The notes under the pieces were generated by a model. That model ran no database searches and was not told the DNA's origin. It saw only the letters and a program-made list of their open reading frames with translations. Below are positions 41,510 through 52,491 of a stretch of DNA of 64,000 nt, piece after piece; the stretch's first letter is position 1; every line of letters starts with the position of its first letter. The stretch lies in the NCBI RefSeq assembly GCF_964019385.1, contig NC_088643.1:2630755-2694754 (forward strand), written 5' to 3'. Origin of the DNA: Sycon ciliatum. Its lineage: Eukaryota; Porifera; Calcarea; Leucosolenida; Sycettidae. The translations under genes were made by a program, and so were the position numbers.

Positions 41510-42751
41510 ATGAACAACGAGGAAACGTTTCCGGTCTGGAAAGATGTGCCTGCTGAACAGCTGAAGCAGAACTCCGTGAAGTTTGTCTGCCCCCGGAACA
41601 TCAAAATCTTGGATGTGGCTGAGGCGATCGCGGCCTCCGGCTATGATGACCTCCTATCGGTACAGATAAGTGCAAATAGTCGATGCATTGTAACTTTCCT
41701 GTCCAACGAGAGTGCGATGGCCATGGCAGATCACGGCATTGAGTTGGACGGAACCGCCATTCTTGTCCATTTTTTCACGGAACCCCTGGTTGAAATCAGA
41801 GTCTTGGATGCACCAATCTGGGTCTCTGACCAAGATCTCATTGTCTGTTTGGCGGGGTACGGGACATGCGCAGGCACGCAGGGAGTACGGCATGGGCACA
41901 TTGTCACGAAATCTGGCTTGAGAGTTGCTACGGGTATACGACATTTGACCTTCAAGCTAAACAAGGGCACCCACATCCCGTCCGTCATAAAAACCCAGGG
42001 CGGGCTGACTGCACGCGTACGCTACGATGGCCAGGTGCGTACTTGCAATGTGTGCAACAACCCTGACCACCTCGCAGCACAATGCCCAAATAAGGGCATA
42101 AACGCACGTGCACCACCCCGTACAGGGCGAGCCCCACCACCACCAGCTGGGGAGGCGTGTAGTCAAGGCCCGTCTGGCAGCACGGAGGTAGTTGAGACAT
42201 CCACGACATGCACACCGCCACCAGCTGGGGAGGCGTGCAGTCAAGACCCGTCTGCCAGCACGGAGGTAGTTGTAGCTGTACCACCACCAAACACGTACAG
42301 TCAAGCCCTGCAAAGTCCAACCGCACGCGCACCAACTGCCAGCACTGAGGTACCACCACCAAACACGTACAGTCAAGCCCTGCAAAGTCCAACCGCACGC
42401 GCACCACCTGCCAGCACTGAGGTGGTCGCAGCCGCAGTACCGCACACAAGCTTGACCCCAGCGAAGCCAGCAGCGTCGCCAGCCGCCAACACAGTCGCCT
42501 GCACCCCAGTCACGCCGACGACTGCTCTGGCCACCTCCAGGGGGAAAACCACACACCCATCACCGGACACTGAAGACGATGGCTTTACTCCAGTGAAGAG
42601 GGGAAAGAACTCCTTTCGCCCAGGTAACAGTGCCACCTCGGAATGCCAGAACAACGACACAGACCCACAGGTCACGTGGGCTAACGAAGTCAGTGCGAAA
42701 GAGGTCGAAAACCTCCTCAAGCGGATCCGCAGACGCAAGGGCAGCTTCTAA
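41510..42751 (+). CDS. CR1/Jockey-like ORF1 nucleic-acid-binding protein
   Basis: 413 residues. The N-terminal 170 residues are a globular region (VEIRVLDAPIWVSDQDLIV) that may be RRM-like. A single zinc knuckle, C179-x2-C182-x4-H187-x4-C192 (CNVCNNPDHLAAQC), is the gag-type motif of non-LTR ORF1 proteins. The C-terminal half is Pro/Ala/Thr-rich with internal duplications (PPPAGEACSQ twice, PPPNTYSQALQSPTARAP twice). It would package element RNA. The start is the first ATG after the 5' UTR. The last 122 nt overlap ORF2 in another frame. Confidence 0.82.
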   Translation: MNNEETFPVWKDVPAEQLKQNSVKFVCPRNIKILDVAEAIAASGYDDLLSVQISANSRCIVTFLSNESAMAMADHGIELDGTAILVHFFTEPLVEIRVLDAPIWVSDQDLIVCLAGYGTCAGTQGVRHGHIVTKSGLRVATGIRHLTFKLNKGTHIPSVIKTQGGLTARVRYDGQVRTCNVCNNPDHLAAQCPNKGINARAPPRTGRAPPPPAGEACSQGPSGSTEVVETSTTCTPPPAGEACSQDPSASTEVVVAVPPPNTYSQALQSPTARAPTASTEVPPPNTYSQALQSPTARAPPASTEVVAAAVPHTSLTPAKPAASPAANTVACTPVTPTTALATSRGKTTHPSPDTEDDGFTPVKRGKNSFRPGNSATSECQNNDTDPQVTWANEVSAKEVENLLKRIRRRKGSF

Positions 42752-45689
42752 CCGGTCTACAGCCACAGGCGTGCAGCCACCACTCTCCCCTCCTCCTCCA
42801 TCAAACACTTGTAAGTTACCCCACACTAGCCTTAATGTAGGAACCCTCAACATTTGCAGCCTCAGGAACAAAGTTGAAGAAGTCCACCACGTTTTGCATA
42901 ATTTTAACCTAGATGTATTAGCCATTACTGAAACTTGGCTCAATGACACTATAAGCGATGCCCTAGTTGCAATACCTGGCTACTCTATACTTAGATCTGA
43001 CAGGACTAGCCAGCAAGGTGGAGGAATATGTTTTTATGTCAGGCACTCACTCACTGTCACTGCCATCACCTTCCCAAATCCAAACCAGCTTGAAGTCTTG
43101 TGCATTGTGGTGCAGACCACAAAAACTGACCAGCTTACACTGACCTGTGTCTACAGGCCCCCAAACAACACTGTGGGCTTTTGGCAGCTTCTTACAGATA
43201 CCGCCGATCATCTCTACAACCCACGTGCACCGATGATTGTTCTGGGTGACCTAAACTGTGACACACTGCGAACACCACCCACATCCCACCTTCACCATTT
43301 CAAAGAGTTCTGCAGCTCACTTCACCTTGAGAACATAATCTCCTCTCCCACACGATTCCCCAGCCAATCATGTCTAGACGTTGTACTGGTCGATCAACAG
43401 TTGCTAGGTCGTGCGCCAGGCAGTTCCAGAGCTTTCATCTGGAACCAAGCTGTACATCCCGTAGTAGACGTCAGTGATCATCACCTTGTAACTTTCTCCT
43501 ACAGCGCCCCTGGTAGAGCTTCATCACCCGCAACTACAGGGATACGACATATCCGCCGACCACCTCTGTCTTCAATCAGCCCTGATATGCTGAAAACAGA
43601 AATCGCAAAGAATGTGGCCGAATCGACGAGCGGCACCTCCCAATCGCTGGATGAATCAGCATCAGCGTTTCGCGACAGCGTCCTGTTGGCCGTAAACACG
43701 CTGTGTCCACTACGGCCCTGTCGCAGTCAGAAATCACGGAAACCTAAGCCATCCCCGTGGTGTACACCAGCGCTAACAAATCTCTTCCACCGTCGCAAAC
43801 ATCTTCACCGCGCGGTTATGAGAAACCCGACTGACACCCAGCTCTTGCAACTGTACCGTGCAGCAAGAAGAGAAGGCACGCTGCTTAACAAACGCCTAAA
43901 GAATCAATATTTAGTAAGGGAGTTCTCAGACTGCCGAAATGATCCTCGCCGCCAATGGAAACTGCTCAACAAACTCCTTGGTCGGAACACCACTCCAACA
44001 CCTCTCAAAGCCGACGTTTCCAGCCTCACCAACTTCTTTGGATCGGTCGTCTCTGACCCAGAGCGACCTCCTTCCCTGCAAATCCCCCAAGGCCCCCGAC
44101 AGCTCACCAGTTTCGCAAATTTCACCCCTGTCACTACCACTGAAGTCTGCAAGCTCCTCAAGAAGATCTCCCCTTTCAAATCCACCGGATCCGACGAACT
44201 CCCACCCCTTCCTCTGAAGATCTGTGCAGAAGAACTAGCCGGTCCCCTCTGTCTCATTTTCAACGAATCACTCTCCCTCGGTTCCTTTCCAGACATATAT
44301 AAAGTAGCGTCTGTATTCCCCCTCTTCAAGAAAGGCAATCCAGAATGTCCCTCTAACTATCGCCCCATATCTCTACTCCCCATCGTATCCAAGCTTCTAG
44401 AAAAGATCGTCCTTCATCAACTGCAGCGCTATATCAACACCCACCCAGAGCTCAACATTCTTCCTCCCCAACAGTTCGCCTACCGCTCAGATCATTCCAC
44501 AGAGGATGCACTTTCACTGGCTATATCAAAGTGGCAACAACGCTTGGATGACGGTCAGAACACCGGAGTGTTATTCTTGGACATGAGCAAGGCGTTCGAC
44601 CGGGTCAAGCACCAGCCACTCATCAACGAGCTCTACTCCTGCGGTATTTGTGGCACAGCACTGTCTTGGTTCGCCTCCTATCTAAGCGCTCGTCGACAGA
44701 CAGTGACGAACCCCTCCACAAAAACATCCGGCGACTCCGTGACCTGTAGTCGAGGGGTACCTCAAGGCTCTGTCCTGGGCCCCGTTCTTTTCACAATCTA
44801 CACAAGACACGTAACAGACGTCACACCAACTCACACATCTAACATACTCTACGCCGACGATATAGGACTCTACACATCGAGCAGCTGCATCAACACGATA
44901 CAGGACCGACTATCAGAGAGCTTCGATGCGGTTAAATCACACCTCACGGAACTGGGCCTCCTACTGAACCCCGACAAAACTCAACTATTAATCGTCCGCC
45001 GGAAGACAACCCCATTTCCACCTACCTTCACTGTCATCTGTGGTAACTTCCCAGTATCCCCTTCCCAGTGTGTCCGTTACCTTGGAGTGCTAGTCGACCA
45101 GCACCTTGCCTTCAAGGAGCAGGTCGGGAAAGTTGTTGCTGACGTCAACCGTAAGCTGGCCGCATTCCGCAGAATACGACATCACATCACCACCCAGGCA
45201 CAACGTTCCTTTTACCTAAGCATTATCCAATCCACCATGGAGTACGCCAGCAACTGCTACGTTCACACGATATCAGCAACCCTATACAACACACTCATTC
45301 GATGCTTCAAACGTAGCCTCAGGATAACATTTGGCTACCCACCATGCCACCCAACCGCCACCATTTGTCAACGCCACAAAATTATTCCTGTCGCCATCCG
45401 TTATAACCTAAAGATATTTTGCCTTGTCTATAAATGTGTGCATGGCCGCCGCAGCCCTCTACTTGCCGAGCTTTTTGTACTTAGATCAAATAGCAACCAT
45501 ACCAATGCCTTGACCAGGGGACAGTCCGCCCTGGCTTTAGCCCTGCCTAATGCTTCGTCACGGTACGGTTTCTATGCTTTGCCTCACCTGGCTGCTGACA
45601 GGTGGAATTCGCTTCCAGCAGCATGCCGCCAGGCAGCCTCCTTTGCAATGTTCAACAGTACTCTTCGCAGCCTCTTTTGCAACACATAA
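42630..45689 (+). CDS. CR1/Jockey-like ORF2: endonuclease and reverse transcriptase
   Basis: Up to 1019 residues; the true start may be re-initiation or a later codon, because the first roughly 65 residues overlap ORF1. Endonuclease (about 66-290): LNVGTLNICSLRNK, TETWLNDT, GGICFYV, VYRPPN, GDLNCD, and SDHH at 282-285. Reverse transcriptase: FKSTGSDELPP, SNYRPISLLPIVSKLLEK, LFLDMSKAFDRVKHQPL, RGVPQGSVLGPVLFTIYT, catalytic YADD at 741-744, RYLGVLVDQHLAF. The C-terminal region ends WNSLPAACRQAASFAMFNST. It nicks target DNA and primes reverse transcription. No frameshift or stop, and all catalytic motifs are present, so it is potentially active. Clade within the Jockey superfamily (CR1, L2 or relatives) is not settled by eye. 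Confidence 0.88.
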   Translation: MPPRNARTTTQTHRSRGLTKSVRKRSKTSSSGSADARAASNRSTATGVQPPLSPPPPSNTCKLPHTSLNVGTLNICSLRNKVEEVHHVLHNFNLDVLAITETWLNDTISDALVAIPGYSILRSDRTSQQGGGICFYVRHSLTVTAITFPNPNQLEVLCIVVQTTKTDQLTLTCVYRPPNNTVGFWQLLTDTADHLYNPRAPMIVLGDLNCDTLRTPPTSHLHHFKEFCSSLHLENIISSPTRFPSQSCLDVVLVDQQLLGRAPGSSRAFIWNQAVHPVVDVSDHHLVTFSYSAPGRASSPATTGIRHIRRPPLSSISPDMLKTEIAKNVAESTSGTSQSLDESASAFRDSVLLAVNTLCPLRPCRSQKSRKPKPSPWCTPALTNLFHRRKHLHRAVMRNPTDTQLLQLYRAARREGTLLNKRLKNQYLVREFSDCRNDPRRQWKLLNKLLGRNTTPTPLKADVSSLTNFFGSVVSDPERPPSLQIPQGPRQLTSFANFTPVTTTEVCKLLKKISPFKSTGSDELPPLPLKICAEELAGPLCLIFNESLSLGSFPDIYKVASVFPLFKKGNPECPSNYRPISLLPIVSKLLEKIVLHQLQRYINTHPELNILPPQQFAYRSDHSTEDALSLAISKWQQRLDDGQNTGVLFLDMSKAFDRVKHQPLINELYSCGICGTALSWFASYLSARRQTVTNPSTKTSGDSVTCSRGVPQGSVLGPVLFTIYTRHVTDVTPTHTSNILYADDIGLYTSSSCINTIQDRLSESFDAVKSHLTELGLLLNPDKTQLLIVRRKTTPFPPTFTVICGNFPVSPSQCVRYLGVLVDQHLAFKEQVGKVVADVNRKLAAFRRIRHHITTQAQRSFYLSIIQSTMEYASNCYVHTISATLYNTLIRCFKRSLRITFGYPPCHPTATICQRHKIIPVAIRYNLKIFCLVYKCVHGRRSPLLAELFVLRSNSNHTNALTRGQSALALALPNASSRYGFYALPHLAADRWNSLPAACRQAASFAMFNSTLRSLFCNT

Positions 45690-45861
45690 TGGCACAGTGT
45701 GCAGCCACCGTTTTCTTTTTTCTTTACTCTATTTCACGCACTTACGGCTTTCTTCATTTAGCTCTATTTCACGCACTTACCTAGGGTACCCTGTAAAAAG
45801 ACTCACAGTCTGTGGGGATTGCCCTAGTAAAATAATAAATACTACTACTACTACTACTACT

Positions 45862-47570
45862 ACAAGTGCCGCTACTTGTATGTACATTCAATTTCTATTA
45901 CTGGTTAAATTTTCGTCTAATGATCGATTCAGTTCGTGAAACTCAAAGTTACGAAACAGCAACTGCTCGTTCTTCTGTCTGTGCATGTACAGGTTTATGA
46001 AGGATAGGCTGGACGTTCCTTGACACTGGAAGAACTGAAGGACTACTGAACAGCTGCAGTGAATACGCTCTGTTTGTTTTCTCCTTCACTAGGAAGTTCT
46101 CAGAATTTCTTTTCCAACTGGCTGTAACCGTGTGCTTCAGTTGAGTGAGTTCTATTATCACAATACACACTTAGCGAGATCCACTAGAAATATCTTAGAT
46201 GGAAAGGTGTACCTAAAACTCACTACATGTACGAGCAGTCGCTCTGCGAACGTCTTCAGAACGTTTGACGGCATTTGATATCAGCTATACTGCCCTATAC
46301 TAGTTGGGAGACGTGTGGGCGTACATTGCAGTAATGTCTGGAGCCACATAATGTAGCGCGGAAGAGCGAACAGCGTAGAATCAAGCTCATCAAGCTCAGT
46401 ACATGACAGTGTGTGGGCGTACAAGTACAGTGCAGTAGTTTTGGACGCCATAAAATTTTAGCGGTAGAATGACCAGCCTAGCACCGAGCTTAATGATTAG
46501 GAGTAGTACTCTTTCATACCCGCCTAAAGGTTTCTCCTCTTGTTCTCAGGTACACGTTTCCTACTAGTATAAGGACGCTTTCGAGACTGCATACGGATTT
46601 CTCTGTCTTATTCGCAGGTAAGTTTCCTATACTGCTCTTCCTTGGCTGCACACAGTTTTCTCGTCTTGTTCTCAGTTACGTTTTCTGTATGCTCTTTCGT
46701 TACTGCATACAGGTTTCTAGGCTTTTTCGCGGACAAGGTTCCAATTTCACTCTTTCTTGATTGCACACGGGCTTCTCGTCTTGTTCACAGGTAAGCTTCT
46801 TATAATTATTGTATTTTCTTGACTGCCTACAGGTCTCCTGTTTTTCTCGCAGGTACGTTTACTATACAGCTTTTCTGGACTGGAAATAGGAGCCTACGGT
46901 GTCTCATCTTGTTCACAGGTAAGTTTCCTTTCCAGCTCTTTCTTGAATGCACACAGTGTTTCGTAATGTTCTCAGTTCAGAGTGCTATAATTCTTTTTCC
47001 TGACTGAATACAAGTGTCTTGCCTCGTGTGCAGGCAGATGTTTCCTATAAATGTTCATATTTCATAGCTGTATACAAGTTTCGAGTCTTGTCCATGGGCA
47101 AGTTCCATTAAATTGATCCATTCATTGATCTTTCATGACTGCAAATACCTTTCCCGTCTTGATTTAAGTTGAGCTCTCTATATGCTCTACTGCTCTTTCC
47201 TTACTGCAAGCAGGGGTATCGTCTTTTTCGCTGTTGAGATTCCTTATTACTAGTACTCTTTTCTTACTGCGTGCAGATTTCTCGTCACGTTCACAGGTAA
47301 GCTTCCTATTATGCATTTTCCGAACTGCATACAAGTGTCTCGTCTTGTGTGCAGGCAAAAGTTTCCTATGTTCAATATTATTTCATGGCTCCAAACAGGA
47401 TTCGTGTCTTGCTCACAGGTAAGTTCCCTTCATTGATCTTTCATGACTGTATACAGGTGTCTTGTGTTGTTGGCAGGACAGTTTCCTATTTTGCTCTTCC
47501 TACATTGAATACAGGCTTCTTGTCTTGTTCGCAGCTAGAGGTTTTCACATATTACTCTTGCTTGACTTAA
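45862..47570. repeat. Segmental duplication, copy 1 (right part)
   Basis: Matches 54350-55853. Copy 1 has about 190 bp (46156-46340) that copy 2 lacks. It ends at a TTAA (47567-47570), where copy 1 continues into unrelated sequence and copy 2 continues with TACTGGTATA. Confidence 0.82.
46525..47566 (+). repeat. Minisatellite of splice-site-like units
   Basis: Degenerate tandem units of roughly 55-80 bp. The unit consensus resembles GTAAGTTTCCTAT, a CTCTTTCTTGACTGCATACAG stretch, and GTTTCTCGTCTTGTTCACAG. Most units therefore contain a 5'-splice-like GTAAG and two pyrimidine-rich AG sites in the same orientation. No long frame is shared. Confidence 0.65.
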
Positions 47571-48289
47571 CCCTTTGGAGTCCATGGTTCGATTTCGAAC
47601 CATGGGCATTTTGTCTGCATGTGGGCGCAGTCAAACTTTCGGTTCTCGGTCAAATCTTGACCAAATTCAACAATCGAAGGGTCTAGATGGTAGAGAAAAC
47701 TCTCAGCTATCGCCTCGAACAGGTCCGAAGTCTCTCCGATGAAGTTTGACTAAGCAGCGAGCGATCAAACATTTCAAATTCTCTGCGCTGCGTGCTGCGA
47801 GTCAGCAGTGCGTGATAAAAGGGATTTTTCCAGCTTCATGACAGGCGGCACGTGCCAGGACCGGCGAAGCGGGAAGGCGCGGCAAGGCAAGCTTATATGA
47901 ACAGTTCCGAGCTAGATTCAGTGAAATGGCTACAGGAGACCGATTTCGTCTCAGATCTGGAGCAACGGAACAGGCCTGAGTTGGAAATCGTGTCTGTGTA
48001 ATTGTGTCACGATACGGATGGAACACGCAGGCTCACATGTGACGAGATGAAGATAATCTCAACAGGCTGACGGAAATCCAACAGGCTCACGGGAACGCTG
48101 CAGTTATGGTCGGAGACGCGGAGTTATTTAGTCACTGGTAAATGTTGCATCGAGTGCTGTGTGCTCTAACACAATTGTAAAAATCATGAAAAAGCGAAAA
48201 TAATGCAATGGTGGGGCTGAGTGGTGTTCTGTGGAGGAGACGTCGCTGTCTCAGTATTCAACGCCGGACCCTGTATTTCAAGTCTGTGG
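47571..48289. other. Possible piggyBac-like terminus and unrecognised sequence
   Basis: Starts CCCTTTGGAGTCC directly after TTAA, followed by the perfect hairpin CCATGGTTCGA-TT-TCGAACCATGG. TTAA plus CCC is typical of piggyBac ends. The opposite end was not found, and no transposase is visible. Confidence 0.4.
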
Positions 48290-48640
48290 TCATGCTCGAT
48301 CATAAGTTCCTGTATGGCTCCAGTGCCTTCTCAGCATTGTTGGCGGGTAAGCACCTGGGTAGTGTCCAAGTACTCCGGCTCTGGTGGCTTGAGGGATGTA
48401 CGAGTGCTCGCCGTGCACCCCTGCCGGCAATCTGCTAGTGAAGCTTGGTACCTACTGTGTCCGGGAGATTTTCATCCAGAAGCTGATCTTCCTAGGCTGG
48501 AGCTGCTGCTACTCCTGTGCTAGCCCTCAACCACTGGCGCTCCTACTCGGCTCCAGTGTGGGCCATTAACCACCCTGCCCGATTTCGCACTGTTGCTATT
48601 CCACACCGTCAGCATTTAACTCTGAGGTCAGACCTTGATC
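48290..48640 (+). pseudogene. Non-LTR reverse transcriptase C-terminal remnant
   Basis: Frameshifted homologue of the minus-strand fragment at 49374-49815: YGSSAFSALLAGKHL, then (shifted) the VREIFIQKLIFL region and FRTVAIPHR. Too decayed to place in a clade. Confidence 0.55.
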
Positions 48641-48678
48641 CCTCCCACCATATGCTATCTGTCTGTCTGCCTCTCTCT

Positions 48679-48750
48679 CACACACAAATGTGCGCGCATA
48701 CACACAAACACACACACACACATGCACACACGGTGACACAAACATACACA
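48679..48750. repeat. (CA)n-rich microsatellite
   Basis: Interrupted CA/ACAC tract. Confidence 0.8.
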
Positions 48751-49146
48751 TAGCCAACTTCTCTGTGTTTGGTGATCATCATCTGTTTTCTGATGTGCAA
48801 GCTCACCTCTGATGCCGATTACTTCCTTGCTTAGACCCGGTCTGCTATTAGACCAGTCTGCTCTCCCTTCACTCGCTTGTAAGTCCTACTTGGAGCAGTA
48901 AGGTTGTGTTGTTGTTTTCTTTATTTGAATTCGCTAAAACCAAACGGACAGAACTGTCCAGTGACAAGGGAGCGAATGATGAGCGTCATAATCACTATGC
49001 ATCAAAACATCTCAGGACAAAATGAGACAGACTATATTAAGGGAGGGTCCGCACAACACTTGTACATAAAGGGGAGTACGAGAACAAAGGCGCGGCAGAA
49101 GTCGAAGCAAGAAAGCAATCAACGCCAGAGATATTTTTGTCCACCA

Positions 49147-49148
<2 letters not shown>

Positions 49149-49186
<38 letters not shown>

Positions 49187-49222
49187 AGAGCGAGAGAGAG
49201 ACAGAGAGAGAGAGACTAACAA
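49149..49222. repeat. (GA)n microsatellite
   Basis: Interrupted GAGA tract. Confidence 0.85.
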
Positions 49223-49373
49223 ATGAGGGCTGAGACCTCTACAGCAGGGCTTTACGTCTGAAAACAACCGCACGAATTAACAAGCAAGTTGTCAGAGAGC
49301 AGGGAGAGAGACGGGCAGGCAGGCCAACAGGCAGGCATATAATGAAAATATGGCGATAGTGATCCGTCTGACC

Positions 49374-49815
49374 TCAAGGGTTCATGCTGTGTGGAACAGC
49401 AGCAGTGCGAAATTGGGCCGGGTGCGGTATGGCCCGTACCTCGCTGGGCAACGCATTCCAGAGCCTAGCTCCTTGGAACGCGAGACAACCCTTACCCAGC
49501 TCAGTGCGGGTTGGCGATGGTCTTAGACCCATCGATGATTGCAGCCGAGTAGGAGCGCCACTGGTTGGTAGCAACAGCACTTGCAGTGTGGGGCTAGCAC
49601 GGGAGTAGCGGCAGCGCCAAACCAGGAAGATGAGCTTCTGGATGAAGATCTCCCGGACACGGTAGGCGCCGAGTTGGACTAGCAGGTTTCTGGCAGAGGT
49701 GCGCGGCGAGCATCCGTACACAGCTCGAGCCGCACGATTCTGCAGAACTTGGAGACGGTCCAGGTGCTTACCCGCCAGCGATGCTGAGAAGGCATTGGAG
49801 CCATATGAGTTGTGT
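49374..49815 (-). pseudogene. Non-LTR reverse transcriptase C-terminal fragment
   Basis: The minus-strand frame reads LQNRAARAVYGCSPRTSARN, VREIFIQKLIFLVWRCRYS, then GKGCLAFQGARLWNALPSEV and FRTAAVPHS. LQNRAAR...LWNALP is the standard region after the RT domain in Jockey/CR1-type proteins. The catalytic core is absent. It lies inverted relative to the copy at 48290-48640, about 1 kb away. Confidence 0.65.
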
Positions 49816-50162
49816 CACTGCTCCTACTGATGTCATTGTTGTGAAAGCAATATCATCGCCATTGGTGGTAATTTTCCACCGTCCATGAATCATTAATAAT
49901 CATCATCTATGTGTCACGGCCTAACCATCCTCGTAACTCCCCTCATCGTGACTAGTGCTGTACCGTTGAAACCTACTTTGCTTCAGTGTATATTCGCTCC
50001 AAAGCGCTTGTTTTGTTGCATAGTGATCTGACGCAGTGTGCTATAGCCTATCGGGTAATATGGATAAGATTAGTACAGTCGGCATCGCCTATCGAGTGAC
50101 CAGGTACATGTATAAGGATTCCTCGTCGTCGCCGACACAGCCACGGCCATTCGACCATACTA

Positions 50163-50503
50163 GGGAGGTTCTGCTATACGTGAAACGTAGAGAAATCACA
50201 TAGAGAGCAGGTATCTGGGTTAGAGTCTACGGCTTCGCGTGTTTTGGCTCCAGATTTCTACGCCGAGATGGGGTTCTCTACGTTGTGGCACACGCAGAGA
50301 AAATGCGTACGGATTTGCTGGGTATCGATCAACTGCATGCAGAAAACTGCCAAATATGGAAGGGGAAATTCCCAGTACACATTCCACGTGACTTCTCTAG
50401 GTGAAACGTAGAGCAGAACAGCATTTCTTTACGTTACGGGAACGCGAAGAAAGTTCGCGTGATTCTTTGCGTCGCGTTCCCAAAACGTAGAGCAGAACCT
50501 CCC
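50163..50503. mobile_element. MITE, 341 bp, TACTA target duplication
   Basis: Terminal inverted repeats GGGAGGTTCTGCT...TACGT (one mismatch over about 19 bp) and a 5-bp duplication TACTA (50158-50162, 50504-50508). Internally there is a second palindromic stretch around AACGCGAAG/CTTTGCGTCGCGTT. No ORF. Confidence 0.72.
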
Positions 50504-50515
50504 TACTAGTACCGT

Positions 50516-50813
50516 AAAGTACCGCCAGAGCGCCCCATCATCTCATCATTTCATGGTCGTATTGTGGAGGTGGTCTGCTGTCTGTAGGTCATACGACATG
50601 AACCTTGTACACATATTGCACGTTTTGCAATCAATCCGTACCTTCGAGCGGACACAAGCTCCACACAAAAACCTGCCAAGTGTGACCTTAGTACACTAAG
50701 ATTCTTACATCGTACAAACTTCGTTGCACTCTGCCATACGATTTTCCTTCCTCTGGCTGTAAAATCAAGGTGGGGTGCTCTCGCGAGACGGGGCGCTCTG
50801 GCGGTACTTGACG
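50516..50813. repeat. Inverted repeat pair, possible MITE
   Basis: AAGTACCGCCAGAGCGCCCC (50517-50536) recurs inverted at about 50790-50809. No clear target duplication. Confidence 0.5.
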
Positions 50814-50867
50814 GGATATGAATACCGGCTTAAAGGGGAAGTTAAGGCAAAAATTAAAATTTCACCA

Positions 50868-51170
50868 GTTGTAGTCTTTGGGGTGCTGAGTCGAATGGTC
50901 GTGGTCCGAGGAAGCTGAGACGCTCCCTTCCTACTTGAATCCCAATCGAACTCGCGCACTTCCACCGAAGCTGGGTGACTGCGCCCTACTAGATGGGGAT
51001 TTGTATGCAAAATGTCACTAAAAGCGCCATTTCGTTCTTATAAAAGCACGGATGACCGCGATTGGCCCATATGTTGTAGTCTTTTGGACGCTGAGTCGAC
51101 TGGTTTTGGTCCGAAAAGGCTGCGATGCAGCGTTCCTTCTTTATTCTCAATCGAACATGGTTGAAGAAGC
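50868..51170. repeat. Diverged tandem duplication of about 200 bp
   Basis: GTTGTAGTCTTTGGGGTGCT... and GTTGTAGTCTTTTGGACGCT..., each followed by GAGTCGA, TGGTCCG and a CAATCGAAC block. Confidence 0.6.
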
Positions 51171-51299
51171 GGTCACGTGCTCCTGGGTGCCCAAATCACC
51201 TGGTCACCACGCCAGCAGGCGACAACTTTCACACCAAGGTTCAACTCGAGTGACAGGACTGCACCCCAAAAAGGTCAAACAAGCTAGTAAGTTGTACCC

Positions 51300-51365
51300 T
51301 GCGGCAATAGCAAAAAAATGATGCGGCAATAGCAAAAAAGTGATGCGGCAATAGCAAAAAAAGGA
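51300..51365. repeat. Three 22-bp tandem repeats
   Basis: GCGGCAATAGCAAAAAA units with ATGAT or GTGAT spacers. Confidence 0.8.
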
Positions 51366-51379
51366 CTGTGGCAATATAG

Positions 51380-52490
51380 AAACCTGTGTAACGGCTCCTG
51401 TGCGACTTTGCATGTAACGCCCTGCGTGCGGTAAACATGTGCCAATGTAACGCTTCATGGCCTCACTGCGACCATATAATTGCCAGTGCGGTACTTATAC
51501 TGTACAGCATTGTGTGCTTACATGCTTCTACGGCCTTGTGGATGCAATTGAGTCTCACATACATGTACATGAAATATTGCTTGTAGTGCAGCATCAGGTG
51601 TTAACATACAATGGCTAAATATTTTTCTCGCAATAATGACCGTATTCACCACAAGTGTGTTTATGTCCAGAGCCAACTCAAGTCCTGTATTATTAATTTA
51701 TGACCATGACAACAAGACTTCCGGGCTGAAATTCTTCTATGACAGGCATGAACACTTGCCTTACAATTGTTCGTGATTGTACGAAGTACACATTCGCTGT
51801 TGCATCAATTTTGCACCATTTACATTGTAGTGCCACTAGTGGTATCACCTGCATGCGTATTGAGTCAAACAATGTTACCTCTGTATAATTATGCTTATCG
51901 TGGCTATCAAGAGCTTCGATGCAAATTCCCAGCTGATGAATGGTGTCCAGCTTGTGTTCAGCTCAGCTGGCACTCACAACTCATAATAATAATTGCGTTC
52001 TAGACGCCAGATGAGATGTTTCAGCTACAATGTAGACAAAACGTCCGTGTTCAAGAAAGCCGTCACTTCATCTTCTGTCCATCCTCAATAGCACGTTCAA
52101 GCAAATACGTCTGAAAAACAGTAGCGACAATCCGACAGCGGCGACACGCCGTCTTCTCCGAATGAGCTTCTACCGTTCTAATTCAGATTCCCCCAAAAAT
52201 GTCAAAATAAATAATAGATTTCCACCAAGCTCGCTAGAATCTTGCGAACCGTCAACATGCAGGCATTTCAAGTGTTCGAGCGTGCGAAGATTCTGCTCAG
52301 CGGCTCAAGAACATTCGCCAAGCGAAAAAAGTCGATGAGGAAGATGTAATGGTGGACGAAATTACGAAAATCGGAAGAAGGTATTCGACCCAGTTCGACT
52401 ATCCTGGACTGGATTGGCAACGTCCAACAAACGGATTCGTATTCCATGGGGTCTCATGAGCTAGTGTGCCAAAGGGCGTTTAGTTGGAGC
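51380..52490. other. No recognised feature
   Basis: Unique-looking sequence without supported genes. Confidence 0.35.
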
Positions 52491-52491
52491 T

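Larger units (their letters stand above)
41392..45861 (+). mobile_element. Intact CR1/Jockey-like non-LTR retrotransposon
   Basis: 4470 bp. 8-bp target duplication ACAAGTGC (41384-41391 and 45862-45869), with the unoccupied site preserved once at 54350-54357. 5' UTR of about 118 bp starting TTTTTTCAG, two overlapping ORFs without stops, a short 3' UTR, and an (ACT)n tail. All parts needed for autonomous movement appear present. Confidence 0.9.

Noticed and set aside
51935..51965. Another CTGATGA hammerhead core
   Set aside because: No GAA in place and no stem I complement.
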